A DNA stretch of 64,000 nucleotides from Lenzites betulinus (lineage: Eukaryota > Basidiomycota > Agaricomycetes > Polyporales > Polyporaceae), in NCBI GenBank assembly GCA_022264855.1, contig JABYQU010000001.1, positions 2,170,001 through 2,234,000 of the forward strand, read 5' to 3'. This document shows, piece after piece, positions 1-12,250 of the stretch (position 1 is its first letter; each line of letters begins with the position of its first letter). The notes beneath the pieces were generated by a model. That model was not told the origin of the DNA, did not search any database, and saw only the letters and a program-made list of their open reading frames with translations. The translations under genes and the position numbers were made by a program.

Positions 1-2230
1 GGGTCTTGGTGCCTTATAACTCACCCGGGACGGAGACTATAATCTTTCAACGCTGGAAACGCGTGTATCAGATCGGCCGTAGTTCTGCGAAGGGCCACGG
101 AAATGACATCGTTTTGCGCGGCATGATGATTAGTGAGTCTTACTGAAACACCGGTACCCCGCATCGCGTGGCGTAGTGCTGATCTTATTATCTTCCAACT
201 TGAAATCTGTCAGGCGGAATACACTGCCAAATTGAATGGGACGGGATAACGGGCCCAAACCCTTCCGTGACTGTGTCAGACAAGTCAAGTAATGGCACCT
301 TCGTGAGTGGAAACAGTCCCACTTCGCGGCGTTAGTGCTAAATGGTATACTTAGATCAACGGCCAGCTGATCGGCAATACTCGCGCCGCGCTGTTGAGAG
401 AGGGCAGCGAGATAGCCTTCGGTACCTGGACAGCCCAGGACACCGACGACGGAGAGAAGCGAGGCTTTCGTGCGTCATCTGATGCTTGCCCGAAGAATTA
501 CCTTGACCTACCTCACAGGGTACATTTATCGCCATGCCGCTTACAGCAGACCGGCGCACGGGCTATATCAGCAGTACGACCTCCATGAACAGCTAGGCAA
601 GGGCTCCTTTGCCACGGTGGTTAAAGCCCTTCGCAGAGACGATGGGAAGTGGTATGCGCTCAAGGTTATCGACCTTAAGAGGCTCCGGAAGGAGTACAAT
701 CACGTCGTAGCCGAACCTAGCGAGGTGGAAACTATTTCGAAGGAAATCAGCATTCTCCAGCGACTTCAGCATCCGAACATCTGTGAACTGAAGGATTTCT
801 TCCTTGATGGATCCAGCCTCAGTGGGTCTCATTTGCGACAATTATTTGTCCTATCCTTCTAAATCGACTCGGGTAGGCCTTGTCTTGGAGTGGGTGCCCC
901 GCGGTGACTTGCTCAAATATCTGCAAGACAATCACAAGGACTACCTCATGAGTATGTAGTCGACGGCCTGCTATTGTAGTCGCACTAATAATGCGTGCAG
1001 GCGAGAGGACTGCGCAGTATTTTACTTACCAGATTTGCAAAGCGCTCGCAGTCAGTTCACTGCTATCTTGGCGAGTGTACGAGCCGCTGATTACCCCCCA
1101 GTATGTGCACAGCCAGGGCATCGCTCACCGAGACTTGAAACCTGAGAATGTGCTCCTGACGAACGACGAGCCGCCCATAGTCAAGGTCGCGGACTTCGGG
1201 CTCGCCAAAGCGATTGATAGCGAATCGCTTTTGAAGGTACCTGAGCAGTCAATTCACCTCGCATTTTGGTAACTCGCATACTTGCAGACGATATGCGGCA
1301 CTGAGATCTACTGCGCTCCAGAGGTGTCAATCCAAGGCAACCAGGGTTATAGCGTGCTTGTCGATAGCTGGAGCGTCGGCGTGATCGTATTCTCCATGTG
1401 AGTAACGATTTGTAGGTCCCACGCAGCCCATATTCATAACCCTACAGGCTCACCATGACGATGCCGTTTCCTGAGGAGACGAGCCGGAGGCTAGAGTTGA
1501 TCGCGACTCGCGTTCCCCAATGGAGTACACTGTACCAGCGTGAGGATGGAATCAGCGCCGAAGGTTCGAACATCTCTTCATTTGCTGAATACGGCTAACT
1601 CCGGAAGCAGGAGAAGATTTCATCCGTAGTCTTTTAGTCCACGACCCTCAGAACAGGATGTCCATGGCTGACGCATGTGTCCACCAATGGCTCTCCGCCG
1701 AAGCAGAGAACGAACGCAATACTCCAATTAGAGCCCCGCAACCTCCTCATGACCTCTCGGCTTCCCATGGCACGACCCCTCATACCCTCAGTGCCGCTAC
1801 CTCATCCACCATTTCCGAACACACCGTCCTGCATTACTCTCCGGCACCTGGAGACCCCGACCCTCCTTCTCACGTCTCCATGTTCTCCAGAGTGGAATCC
1901 TTCGCCTCTGTCCCAGGCCTGCAGCACGGGAGGCAGCCGGAGTCGCCTTCACACCCCCCGGGAGCAACGCGGGATCCTACACCGCCCGGCGACGATGCGC
2001 CGCACGACCCAGCGAGATCGACGAAACGCACGGCCTCGCTCGCATTCACCTCGTCTTCCGAGTCGATTGAGGTCGCCCTCGCCGACTGTTCCGGAGCAAC
2101 CCCGCGCTCGGCGGTGCCCGCGAGTGGCTCCGGGAGGGTGGTCCGAGGGTCGCAAGACTCGTCGCGGGGTCGTGTGCCCGCGAGCAAGAGGATACGGCTC
2201 GCGGAGACGTCGTCCGCGGAAGGTGCTTGA
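1..2230 (+). CDS. FHA-domain Ser/Thr protein kinase, Chk2/Rad53/Mek1-like (5' partial)
   Basis: The frame is open from the first bases, so the 5' end lies outside the window. An FHA domain comes first: an IGRSS motif near 75-90 and an SSNGTFVSG motif near 280-315. A protein kinase domain follows, with a glycine loop (LGKGSFATV, about 595), the ALKVI lysine (about 655), HRDLKPEN (about 1125), DFG (about 1195) and a CAPE motif (about 1315). The catalytic residues are all present. Short introns interrupt it, for example near 822-873, 953-1001 and 1400-1448. The tail after the kinase is Ser/Pro-rich and ends at the TGA at 2228-2230. FHA followed by kinase is the layout of DNA-damage and meiotic checkpoint kinases (Rad53/Cds1, Mek1), which bind phospho-Thr through FHA. 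That family is well supported. Which paralogue it is cannot be told here. Confidence 0.82.
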
Positions 2231-3375
2231 CGGACGTGCCCAGGTAGGATCCCACCCGTGCTTTAGCTTGTCCGCGCTGTGCTAGAGTAGTTTTATATTT
2301 TGGCTTCGGTTGCTTTTCGTGCTTTGGGATGCGGCGCGGGGGCCTTGATACGTTTTTCGTTGCTCTCGGACTTTCAAAGGCTCTTCGGACATGGTGACGC
2401 TGGAGGTTGAGGAAACATATCGATCCGACAACACAACTTGTTATTATGCAATGTATCCCCCACTCTCTCTACGTCGTACTGGATTAAGCAAGTGTTTCAG
2501 CTGTAGTATATGAATACTGTAGCGCGACGCCGTCCGCGGAATGATACATATGTATCCAGTTTCTGAATTCGACACGCGACGATGGTCCCAGACGGACAGG
2601 GACCATGGTTGTGTCGCCGGACTGGCTCCGAGCATATGCCAGTGGCCGTAGGATGATCTGCGAGTGACGGTGAAATGTGCGAGGTTGTGGGATCGTCTGT
2701 CTCGATATTGACGTTCTTCACCGCGCGCAAGGCCCGGGCGTGTGTCGAGCTGAAGTGAACATACATACAACTTATGGCCGCGGGCGCCGGCTTCACGGCG
2801 GGGCTCAGGGCATTCAGCCTGCTGCGGCCCCCCGTGTCCAATGTCAGTGTCCACACTCCACACTGTCGCGGTCGCGCGAGCTCTGAGCTCGATTCAAAGT
2901 GACTAGAAGCCGTCTCCAGGGCACTAGCGGTCCTTAGGTATGGGGATCCAGCTTCCCTCTATGGTGTTTCCCCAAGTTGGCTTGGCCCCACCGTGTTCAC
3001 ACATGCCGCAGCTCGTATGATCGAGCTCGGGTCCCGTCGACTTCATTTACCGGACCGATATCATGTACGAACTTCCATACTTATGTCTCACTTACTCTAT
3101 GACTGTGTAATTAATGTGTCATGACCGGACCGAGGTGCTGGAAGCAGAAAAATCGGATGGATTGTCGGGATAAGCAGGGAACAGAACACATATTAGAACA
3201 GCAATATGACAGCGGACATACAGGGGGGAGCGACATGGCAGATAACACTAAGAGCGGGGACGACGAGCGGCATACATAGATCGACGAACATTAGAGTGAG
3301 AAGAACGCACAACATACATACAGCGCGTGGCGACAGCAGCGCTTTTTTGGCGAGTGGACGACGACGATTGCGCCG
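2231..3375. other. Intergenic region between convergent genes
   Basis: This 1.1-kb stretch separates the 3' ends of the kinase (+) and the Zn2Cys6 gene (-). Only short overlapping ORFs without recognisable motifs are present. It presumably holds both 3' UTRs. Confidence 0.6.
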
Positions 3376-5278
3376 CTACTTGAATTCGCTGATGATGACG
3401 GGGCCGGTGTATCCCGCGGAGTGCCTGGTGCGCGAGAGGGGGCGTTGAGCCGACGCGGGGAAATCGCACGCCTGCTCGCGTTGAATGCAAGGCCTGACAA
3501 ATGCCGGTGCTCGGTCAGCGATGCGCGCGAGACACGGGACGCCGAAGCTTGCAATCGAGAGACGAGAAAAGCGCGGAGGGAGGGAACGCGAAGGCGCGGA
3601 AGCCACCCCGGGCCACAGACACGCCTCTGGGCGATTCCGTGACGGGGGTGAGCAGGAACCCGCGACGCGCTTCGCAGAGTTAGATGGACGCGGGACGAGC
3701 GCGGCAGAACGGAGCTCGCGCGGGTGCGATCCGATAGGAATAAGTGTGCATTGCATGCACGGAGCCTCGCGCGCGGCATAGGAGGCTCGTCGTGCCCCAT
3801 GACGCGCAAACATGGGATGCGTGTGTTGCATTCCAGCGCGCGGGGGTGAACCTTCCGCTCGGAGTAAAACTCAAACACTGGATGCACCCTCCGGCACCGA
3901 GAAGCATGCGCGGCAGGCGTGCGGAACATAGTATAAAGGACAGAGGGGGGAACCGGAGAATTCAGAACTCACCCGCATCGTCTCGCCGCGTCTCCCTCCT
4001 GTGGCCCCCCGCACGCGATCTTGCGCTTGCGACAGAAAACGCATGCGACGGCGGTCCCGCGCTTGTACGGTTTCTTCGCGGACGTCGTCCCCGGCATAAT
4101 CTGCACGGGCGGCTTCCCGTGCTCACCAGAGAGCGCGAGCTTGCGCCCGGTCGTCGGTGAGTAGATCGCGGCCTTGTTTATGCTGTACTCGCTGTCGGTG
4201 CTCGCGCCCGGCGTACTCGCGGTGGGCGAGGGAACCACCGCCGGGCTCGTGCTCGACCCTGCTCGCGCGACGTCAATGTCGACGTTGATGCCTAGCCTCG
4301 CCTTCAGATGGGCCAGTCCTGTAACGGGGTTCGTCATCAGAATTACGGCGCTCTTCGAAAGAATACTCACGCGCCGAGTCCTCCGCGCTGAGCGGGTACA
4401 CGGGGGACCGCGTCGCGAGCCCGTACCGCGACTCCATCGCCGCCGCTGACCCCGTCTCGAATCGTGCGCGATCCTTGGATCTGAGCTCGTCGAGGGCAGC
4501 GCCGAGCTGCCATTGAGATGGCACGATAGCGGGCGGGGGCTCCACGCAGCCGCGCTGCAAGCGGAAGCCCGTGTGAATCGCTCGCGTAGCGCGCGAAGTG
4601 CCGGAGCTGCCGGCCGTCTGGTCCTGTGCATGTACATTGTGAGCCTGGGGTTCTCTCCAAGGCGGAGTAGGGCAGGGCCTACCTCGAGATACGCTGTGGG
4701 CTGCGCCAGTGGGCCAGACTCACCGCCGGGGTCGTCCCGGTTTCTACTTTGTTTTGGAAGAATAGGGTTCGTACTTGCCGGGGTTCTGGACGTTGTCGGT
4801 GTCGGGGCGAAGGCGAAGTTCGCCGTGACCGCAGTTTGAGGGGCGTAGAAGGTGTTGGTGGTTGCCACTACGGTCGGAAGTGGGGTTCCGGGGTGGTCTC
4901 CTGTGGGAACGGGACCAGACGGGGGGACCGTGTAGGTGTACATGTTGGGGTCGCTGAGCGTGTAGTAGCGCGTCGAGATCGCGCTTGGCGGAACGTAGTG
5001 CACGATCGGTTGAGGGGCGGGCTGGTCGAACTCCGATGCACCTTCGTACGGAACATAGTAATTTGACTATCATTCACGTGCATGAGCATGAAAAAAGACA
5101 AATCGATGGAAAGCGCACTTACCTGGCGAGCGACTCCAGCTAGGAGCTCTTTTAACTCGTCTACGGACGGCTCCGTACGCTGTGCGGTAAACGCAGAGGT
5201 CGGCGTGGTATCACAGTACTCCGAAGTCTGGTCCATCTTGTGCTGGGTTGGCGGTGAGGCCTGGTATGGCGGCGCCAT
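3376..5278 (-). CDS. Zn2Cys6 transcription factor with C-terminal zinc cluster
   Basis: I read about 420 residues. Exon 1 (5278-5123) encodes 52 residues from an ATG. Pro/Ser/Thr-rich exons follow, then a basic stretch leading into a binuclear zinc cluster at the extreme C-terminus. The cluster starts ACVFCRKRKIAC, runs through GGPQEGDAARRC, and is completed by GPCIQREQACDFP in the last exon (3493-3376). That gives the fungal pattern CX2CX6CX11CX2CX6C. The last intron (3972-3494) is 479 nt and splits the cluster between its fourth and fifth cysteines; joining GT to AG keeps the frame exactly. Other introns, near 5122-5050, 4724-4683 and 4371-4318, are of ordinary size. Such proteins bind CGG-type sites as nuclear regulators. 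I see no fungal-specific middle homology domain, and the target pathway is unknown. Confidence 0.75.
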
Positions 5279-6493
5279 GTACTATAAGAAGGGACACGCC
5301 TGCCCGACGCCAAGTGGCTGGACGTGTTAGAGTTCGTACGCGAGACATGGTGAACGATGAGGTTTGCGTGGGACGAAGAAGGCGTCGACAAGTCGGGATT
5401 CGCGTCGGCGGCGGGCGAGCCAAGGAGAGGACGCGCCGGTGGCTAGTCCGCTTTGGGAGAGCCCGTCGACCTGACGGCATGGATTGCGCGCTGGGGCGCG
5501 TCCCTGCGAGCATTCATTCGCCTAGCGGAAGGCGGCCACGCGACCGACGCCATCAGCAATGTCGTCCTCTGTGGTTCTTGCGACGGGTTTGGGGTTCTTC
5601 GCGCTGCGCAGGTTACGGGATAAGCTGAAAGAAGATCTGGTCGTGGTCGGGCGCGCGCGCGCATGCCGAAGTAGCTCGCGCATGCCGTATGCGTGTGGAT
5701 CGGGGCAACAACGCTCGGTAAGCCGCAGCGTCAGTGAGCGGTTGTGAATTTGGAATGTTGTTGAGCACTGTCGCGGGATGGGGTGAATGAAGATGGCATC
5801 CCCTGGACATCAGGGTCGTCATGCACTAGAAAGAAGAGATCTACGAAGTATCCGAGTGTCGGAAGCGAGATTAGGATCATGCGACGTACCTGTTTGGAGA
5901 TTCGGCTCGCTTTACGTCCGCCAGAGACGGCTGCAGGTGGACATCTGCCCGCTCGGCCCATCGGAGAGGCCATCCAGCGCAGGGTCTGAACGAGGACTGA
6001 ATGTGTGCGTAATATTCGCTGATCAAGTGTGAAAAATGTGGTTAGTACCTGTGCATGTTCCGAGCATCTTCGCTGTGATCAGGGGACCGTTCGCGACCGG
6101 TCATCGCAGCGGGCGGCCGGAATGTGTGTATACCATGTTTTCGACAGTTTGAATAACAGCCTAGTCCAGACTCCTTGATGCGGGCAGCCACAACGACTTC
6201 ACCGTGTAACCCCTTTGCTCCCTACATCCAGTCTTTCTGACATGCTCCACCGCCTCCGTAATTTCATACCGCAGGGTTGTGGCGAATACCTGAACGCAGC
6301 CGGATTAGAATTGTCAGCGGTTGGGGTCTATAGGCGTCTATCGGCGGCGTGAACGGAATCGTAGTCTGTGACAGTGACAACGTAACGCGACGCGCTATCG
6401 TGACGTTCACGGCTTCCCCACTCAGACGCCCGTACGCAGGTTGAGTTGAGCCACCGCGACCCAGTGCTTGTGTCCCCGAACCATATATGCAGC
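5279..6493. other. Divergent intergenic region, possibly holding a small minus-strand gene
   Basis: This lies between the starts of the Zn2Cys6 gene (-) and the securin-like gene (+). On the minus strand near 6100-5880, joined frames give a plausible short protein start (see findings), but the required intron is too short and downstream frames break. I do not call a gene. Promoters for both flanking genes must lie here. Confidence 0.4.
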
Positions 6494-8121
6494 ATGCTCA
6501 GCTCGCGTCCTATCGCTTTCAACTCCGACGTAGATGTTGCTGTACAGCCTAACCTCAATGCGAAAACCCCCGGGCGTAAGACGTTGAAGAACCGCGCTGC
6601 ACTACAGGAAAACGCCCTCTACAGCGGCGCGAAGACCGTTCTCTCCAAGAAGAATGGACTTCAGACTCCGTTCAGACCGGGTACGGCTCGTAAGTACCTT
6701 TGAGTATTACCTCCCTTTAATGCGCACTCACGCGACATATTGCTTCCAGATGGCAAGAAACCTCTGGTGTCCATGTCTGTGACACGGCCTCTCCAGGACA
6801 AGACGCCATTCCCAAACCGTGTAGCTCTTGCAGGCGCCTTCGGCGCGTCCAAGACGCCTGCCACGAAGGGCTTCAAACTATCCAAACTTGCGCTCTTGGT
6901 GCCCGAGCCCGAGCAGCCGGAGTTACTGTCGCCCGATGCCGCGCCGCTCCTCCGCCCGTCCAGCACCCGGAAGAGCCTCCGTAGTCGCCTGAGCGGGACG
7001 TTCAAGACGCCAATGACTAGAGGCGACCATTGGAATGTCAGTCCGGGAGATATGGAGATGGAACTCGCAGCTGGACCGACGGACCAAGTACGGGAGGATG
7101 TCGCACAAACCGACCCCGAGGACGATGAGATCGAGTATATGCCTCCTACGGCGATCGGTGAGTGTCAGTTAGACCTGAACCAGAATCGACGTTTGACTGT
7201 GCCGAAGAGCCACCTTTTGAGCCACCTTTTGAATTACCGGACTACAAGAACATGGGGAGGCAGCTGTTTACCCTTGGACATGCTCCTCTGGTCGACGATG
7301 CTTTGGATATGTATTACTCGGCGCCTATCGAACAGCAGTTGGATATCCACGAGATATCTTCAGCCTGTGGCCCCAAGATTGGCTCAGCAAGGTTTGATGA
7401 ACTAGAGCTATCCGATCTTGGTGCGTGAAGTCGACGACTGCGCTTGTTTGTTGCTGACAGTGCGTTTATATTAGATGACGACACCCCCTTCCGACGCGCC
7501 ACGGGGAAACCAACACCCGTCACCACGGCTGGTAAAGTTGGCGCGTTAGCTCGAGGTGCAACGGCGCGCGCTGCGCCTACACTACTACCCGCGCGGGCAC
7601 AAGCAGCACCGAAAGTCGGAACGGCCGCCGCGCAGACTCGCACCATCTCGCGAACTACAGGCTCAACGAACTCGACCGCGGCTGTTGGACCAGCACCTAC
7701 CCGCACATCGGTTCTAAGGGCGGCAAAAGCTGCCGCTGCATCGAACAGCGCGACTACCCCACACCCTATCCGGCCTACGACCAGCGCTGGCGCTCGTCCT
7801 ACGCTCACCGCGATTCCGAGGAGACCAGCCACGAGCGCCGCAATGGCTGCGCCTCTGGTCAGATCTGCCACCATCGGGGCATTTTCAAGCTCGAAGACGT
7901 CTTCGGGGGCGCCACCGGTGGCTCCGCGGACGCGTCCTGCGATCAACGGGGCCGCCGGCGGACGCGCGCGTTCGGCGACCGTGTCTGCGCCTTCGAGCAA
8001 GCCGAAGATGCTGAATGGAACTGGCGTTGGGAAGCCCGTTATTAACGAAGATCCGCTGGCCGCAATGCTCGAGAAGGGCCTCAGCGGCGGTCTGGACGAC
8101 GATTTCGCGTTTGACGTGTAG
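6494..8121 (+). CDS. Securin-like (Cut2/Pds1-type) protein
   Basis: The first ATG of the frame is at 6494, because the longer open frame upstream starts only at TTG. Introns lie at about 6691-6748, 7157-7203 and 7420-7474, and the stop is TAG at 8119-8121. The protein is basic, Ser/Thr/Ala-rich and mostly disordered. Near the N-terminus is KTPGRKTLKNR, with an RxxL destruction-box-like motif, and later RPLQDKTPFPNR. In the middle an acidic stretch ends in DEIEYMPP, which closely resembles the acidic IEYMPP segment of S. pombe Cut2, in the separase-binding part of securins. The C-terminus ends LDDDFAFDV. Securins inhibit separase until APC/C degrades them at anaphase. The family is fast-evolving, so this rests on short motifs and overall layout. 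Confidence 0.55.
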
Positions 8122-8477
8122 TTCTGGCCGCTCGGGCTGATTGAATTCCGTAACGACTTGTTATGTTCTGATGGATCCCGTGTACGTATGTTTTTGGAAT
8201 GTGTATTCCCTGTGTAGCGTGATCTTGAATGTCTTAATTAAAAAACCAACTCACCGGCCTCGGAATTTGGAGAGTTGCTCATCGCGACGCGTCCTTCATG
8301 ATATTCACGTGACCGCGTCTACCGACGTCATCGAGGTGTCGCTTCCGGTACTCCTTCTCCAGCTCCTTCTCCGCGAACGACGCTACTCACATCCGACAGC
8401 TACCTTCATGCAGACAGCACTCGCACGACCTCTAAACATACCGCCATACCAGTCCTAACATCACGAAAACCGCGCAT
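8122..8477. other. Short intergenic region upstream of the HAM1-like gene
   Basis: This is 356 bp between two plus-strand genes, the 3' UTR of one and the promoter of the next. No other motif is evident. Confidence 0.5.
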
Positions 8478-11400
8478 ATGGGCTTCTGCTTCTCATGCTG
8501 CACTAGCAGGCGCAAACGCTCTCCACGCGCCGGCTCTTACGACGACGACGACCGCGAGCCTCTTCTCAACGCCTCGAGCCGCATACCTGGAGGATCCTCC
8601 GACCCGCTGCCTGCACCGAAGAATGTGCTTGAGAAAGTCGCGGATGTGATCGCGGCGCTCAACGCGGGCAAGCTGCCGTCGCAGGAGCAGCTGGATAGAG
8701 CGTTGCGCAAGCTTCTCGCGTCGGGTATCTTGGACACGGATGACTCGGCTGGAGTGCGGGGGACGGATACTCTGGAGGATGTTGGGGAGGGGTGGTGAGC
8801 TGCGCGCGGGAGGCGTGTCAGGCCGTCCTGCAGTTCGGGATGGAGAAGAACGGTGGGTGATCGCGTCTGCTGAAGCTTTCCTGTCGAGCGGAATCGGTGC
8901 TGATTATGCGAGGCAGACGACGATACGGCACAAGACTTAGTGTACCAGCTGAAGCAGATCGCGGACATCCCGGTGCATGCGGACATCGCAGTGGACACTG
9001 CCGAGCCCGGGAAGCTCGACATGGAGGCAATAGGTATTTCACTCGCTCACACTCTCCACAGCATGCGAGAATACCACTGACACTTTTTGCCAGCCCAGGA
9101 ACTCCCGTCTAGTCAGGAAGCGTCTTCAGACGCAGCGACGCTTGTTCGCTCGCTCTACAGCCTCTTCTACGTCCTCGCAACCTCCGCCGCATTCCGCCTG
9201 GTCCTCTCTGATATCCTGCTGATCGCGCGGCAGACGACCGCAGACGTCGCCGCACAAATCGGGAACGTCGCGGAGGCGGTAGAGAAGGCAGCGGGGGCGG
9301 TGGAGGAGACCGTCCGGCCTGGCGGAGGGACGTTGGAGGACGTCAAGGCTGTTGCAGGGGACGTCGGCGGGAGCGTCGCGAAAGAGGTTTCTGGTGGCGG
9401 GCCTATCTCTGCAGGGGTCGCACACGCCGCGGAGGCCATCCAGCAAGAGAGTCCGGAGGCCGTGAAGGAGGCCGTCCTTCGCCGACTGCAGGAGGTGAAG
9501 GCTTCGCGCTCATCCCTCACGAATTGCCTGTTAATGCGCATATATAGACGATGGAGCAGGCCCACCGGAACGCGTCCTTCCGAGCTGCGCTCCGCACGCT
9601 CCTCGCGCTCACCCGCAAGTATGCCGCGAAAGTGAGCGCCGCGGCGGCTGTTGCATCTCGCGCAGAGGCCCCGACTCTTGAGTTCACGCCGCTTGTCTGG
9701 GCGGATCCGCCGCTCGTACAAGCACTCGCATACGTCAAGGTACTCCTGGAACGACTGGCTTCGGGACGGTCTCTCGACGGTCTTCTTAAGGCGCTCGGCG
9801 CAGTTGCGTGGGACGCGGTCGAGGTTCCCACCGAAGCCATGTCGGAGAACGAGAACAAAGTCGCGCTCAGGAAGTGGTTCGCCGCCCTCGGCGCGTGGCT
9901 CGACAATGCACTGGCGGACTCTACATACGCGACATCCGCGGCCGGGAAGGAGCAGGCGAGCGAGCTGTACGAATGCGTCAGAACACAACTGGACGCCGCC
10001 ACCGCCGATCCCGACGCACAGTGGGTGCAGCACCTCCGCACGCTCCTCGCCGAGCTGGACACATTCACGTCCGCGCTCGCCGCAGACCGCACGGCCCATC
10101 GCCTCATCGACACGCTCTCCGCACTCTCCGCCGCCCTCGCAGGCGCAAGCGCGACCGCCCTCGCCGCCGCCCCGGGCGCCGCACACGCCCACGCCCGCGC
10201 CGCACAGCAGAGCGCAGTCAGGGGCGCGGTGCTGTGGCTCCTCCCGCGCGTCATGCGCGCCGTGCGCGCGATCCCGATGCCGCGCGTCGAGTACGTGAGC
10301 GACACGCTCGACGCGGCGGTCGACGCGCTCCTGCTCACTGCACCGCGGCCGCGGCCGGGCGCTAGCGCAGGCGGGGGTGCGCGGGAGGAGGTGCTGGGCG
10401 TGCAGGCGTCGCTCGTCCCCGATCGCGTGCGGGTGCACAGCTGGACGGAGACGGTCGTGGAGATGGACAACACGGCGGGTGCTGCTGCGCGGAAGGGGCC
10501 CGCGCGGGGTGTCATGGCGCTCCTTGCGGGCACGGGCGGGCGGGCGGCCGCTCACGACCCGGTCCGCGGGAGGGAGACGAGGACGCGGGTGGAGGTGCAC
10601 ACGCGGACACGGGCGCTGGTGCACATCGAGGGCGTGCGGGTGTCCGCGCACGACGTCGCGTACTACGTGCACTACAAGGGCGCGCGGGTCTTTGGCGCGC
10701 GTGTGCCGTGCACGGCGTACGTGGACGAGGGGCTCGTGAGCGTCGACGTCGGCGCCGCGGGGGACGACGTGCGGGACGCGGTGGGGACGGGCTTGAGCAT
10801 GGACGTCGAGCTCGAGTTCGACGCCGACGCCGGCACCGACGCGCCCGAGTCGAGTCCTGGGGTGGCGGGGCAGGGTAGCCATCCGGCGCCGCTCTTCCGC
10901 GTGACGAGTGTGCGCGCAGACGTGCCGGGGCTCGCGGTGCGCCTCGCGCGCACGCGGCACGCGCTGCTGAACGCGCTGCTGGTGCGGCCGCTCGCGGGGC
11001 CCGCGGCCCGCACGGCGCTGGGGTGGGTGCTCGAGGGGCAGGTGCGCGCCGGGCTGGAGGCTGCGGCGCTGTTTGGGGGGCGGGTGCGCGCGAGGGTGGA
11101 GAGGAGGCGGGCGGCGGGGTGTGCGGAGGACGGCGTGGCTGTGTGGGAGTGGGCGGAGGCGCTGGGGGGGGAGGGTGGTGTGGTCGGAGCCCCGGGAGAT
11201 GCGGACTCTGTGCAGGATGGAGACGGAGAGGGGGAGGGGGAGGAGGAAGAGGACGCGCCGCTCGTCGAGACGCACGCGCGCGCGACCGCGCAGGGCGTCA
11301 TCCTCACTACCGTCACCCAACCCGATCCGGACGGGGCCGAGGACGGCGCAGAGGCGGAGGAGAGCGTCCTCGCGGTCGGCATTGGCGCGCAGGTCCTCCC

Positions 11401-11680
11401 CGGAAAAGGGGGGCCGTACGGCGCGCCCGACACGCCCGCGCATGCGTTCGAGGGCGGGGTGGAGGGCGTGCTCGGGCGCGGGGCGGAGGAGGCGCGGGAG
11501 GCGGTCGAGGACGTTGCGAGGGCGGAGGCGCGGGCGGAGGACGTGGTGGTGGAGGGGGCGGAGCGGGTGAGGGAGGCGAGGGAGGAGGTGGAGGGCGCGG
11601 GGGCGAGGGCGCAGGTGAGGGCGAGGGTGGAGGGGAAGCGGCGGGGGTGGAGGAGTCGGGCGTTTGATGCGTTGGGATGA
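8478..11680 (+). CDS. Fungal HAM1-like protein (BPI-like lipid-binding superfamily suspected)
   Basis: It starts at an ATG followed by GFCFSCC, a possible N-terminal acylation signal. The N-terminal half is helical, with NVLEKVADVIAALNAGKLPS and, further on, FGMEKNDDD and VYQLKQIADI, typical of fungal HAM1-like N-terminal regions. The C-terminal half has DVAYYVHYKG and DEGLVSVDVG, like the conserved HAM1 C-terminal domain. A Glu/Gly/Ala-rich charged tail ends at 11680. Introns fit at 8725-8789 (GTATCT...GAG, needed to keep frame), 8853-8916, about 9033-9091 and about 9498-9550. Codons in the 3' half are extremely GC-rich, which creates long antisense open frames. Family members are fungal-specific and poorly characterised. 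Lipid binding is an inference from fold reports, not shown here. Confidence 0.62.
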
Positions 11681-12250
11681 GGTGTCGAAGTATAGTGTAT
11701 CTGTGGTCTTTTTTCTGTGAGGTTTATGCTAGCATGGCTATATCCGAGTGAGATGTGTGCCTGTTCGAGTCCGGGGGTACATTGATAGTTGTCGTAACTG
11801 CGTCTCACCAGTTTGCTTGCGGTTCATCTAAAAGTGCACTCACGAACCCTTGAGCATTATGCATCATGCATGGCACGCACTCAAGCAGAAATGCAAGCCT
11901 GAACAACTCCGGGCTGAGCAAGGTTCGCGCAGGTCAATCGAACTGTCGAAGTCGGAAGTGGACACGGATAAAGCGCACACGTGACCGTGTCAGCGCGCCC
12001 ACCGAATCGCGCATCTGACGCAAGGGGCGGAAGACGGGAAGCCGCCGTGTGGGCACCTGCTGACGGCGGTGTGAACACATGCAGGTCCGCGCAGGATTTG
12101 TGGAGGCAAGACATGCTGCCGGCCGGGAGGGGGACGGATGGGGATACCGATAGAGATAGAGATAGAGATACAGTGGGACCGCACACCGCACGCCGCGCGT
12201 GTGATGGCCTACAGCTACAGTTTCGTTTGTGCGTCCGCGCGCGACGTCAG
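11681..12250. other. Intergenic region between convergent genes
   Basis: This is 570 bp between the ends of the HAM1-like gene (+) and glyoxalase I (-). It contains a short tandem GAGATA run at about 12149-12170 and nothing else I can name. Confidence 0.5.
12149..12170. repeat. Short (GATAGA)n tandem repeat
   Basis: About three and a half copies of a 6-bp unit lie 80 bp from the glyoxalase stop codon. Confidence 0.7.

Noticed and set aside
2444..2863. 139-codon minus-strand open frame
   Set aside because: No motif and no splice continuation; it lies in the convergent 3' region.
8725..8860. Apparent frameshift in the HAM1-like gene
   Set aside because: A 65-nt GT...AG intron at 8725-8789 restores the frame into the AREACQAVLQFGMEKN segment, though its donor is non-consensus.
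9167..11443. 758-codon minus-strand open frame
   Set aside because: Antisense shadow of the very GC-rich HAM1-like gene: Arg/His/Pro composition, no motif, and the plus strand carries conserved family motifs.
11695..11785. tRNA-like B-box (GTTCGAGTCC)
   Set aside because: No matching A-box or acceptor stem can be folded around it.
10672..11808. 378-codon minus-strand open frame
   Set aside because: Another antisense shadow, Ser/Ala/Pro-rich, of the same exon.
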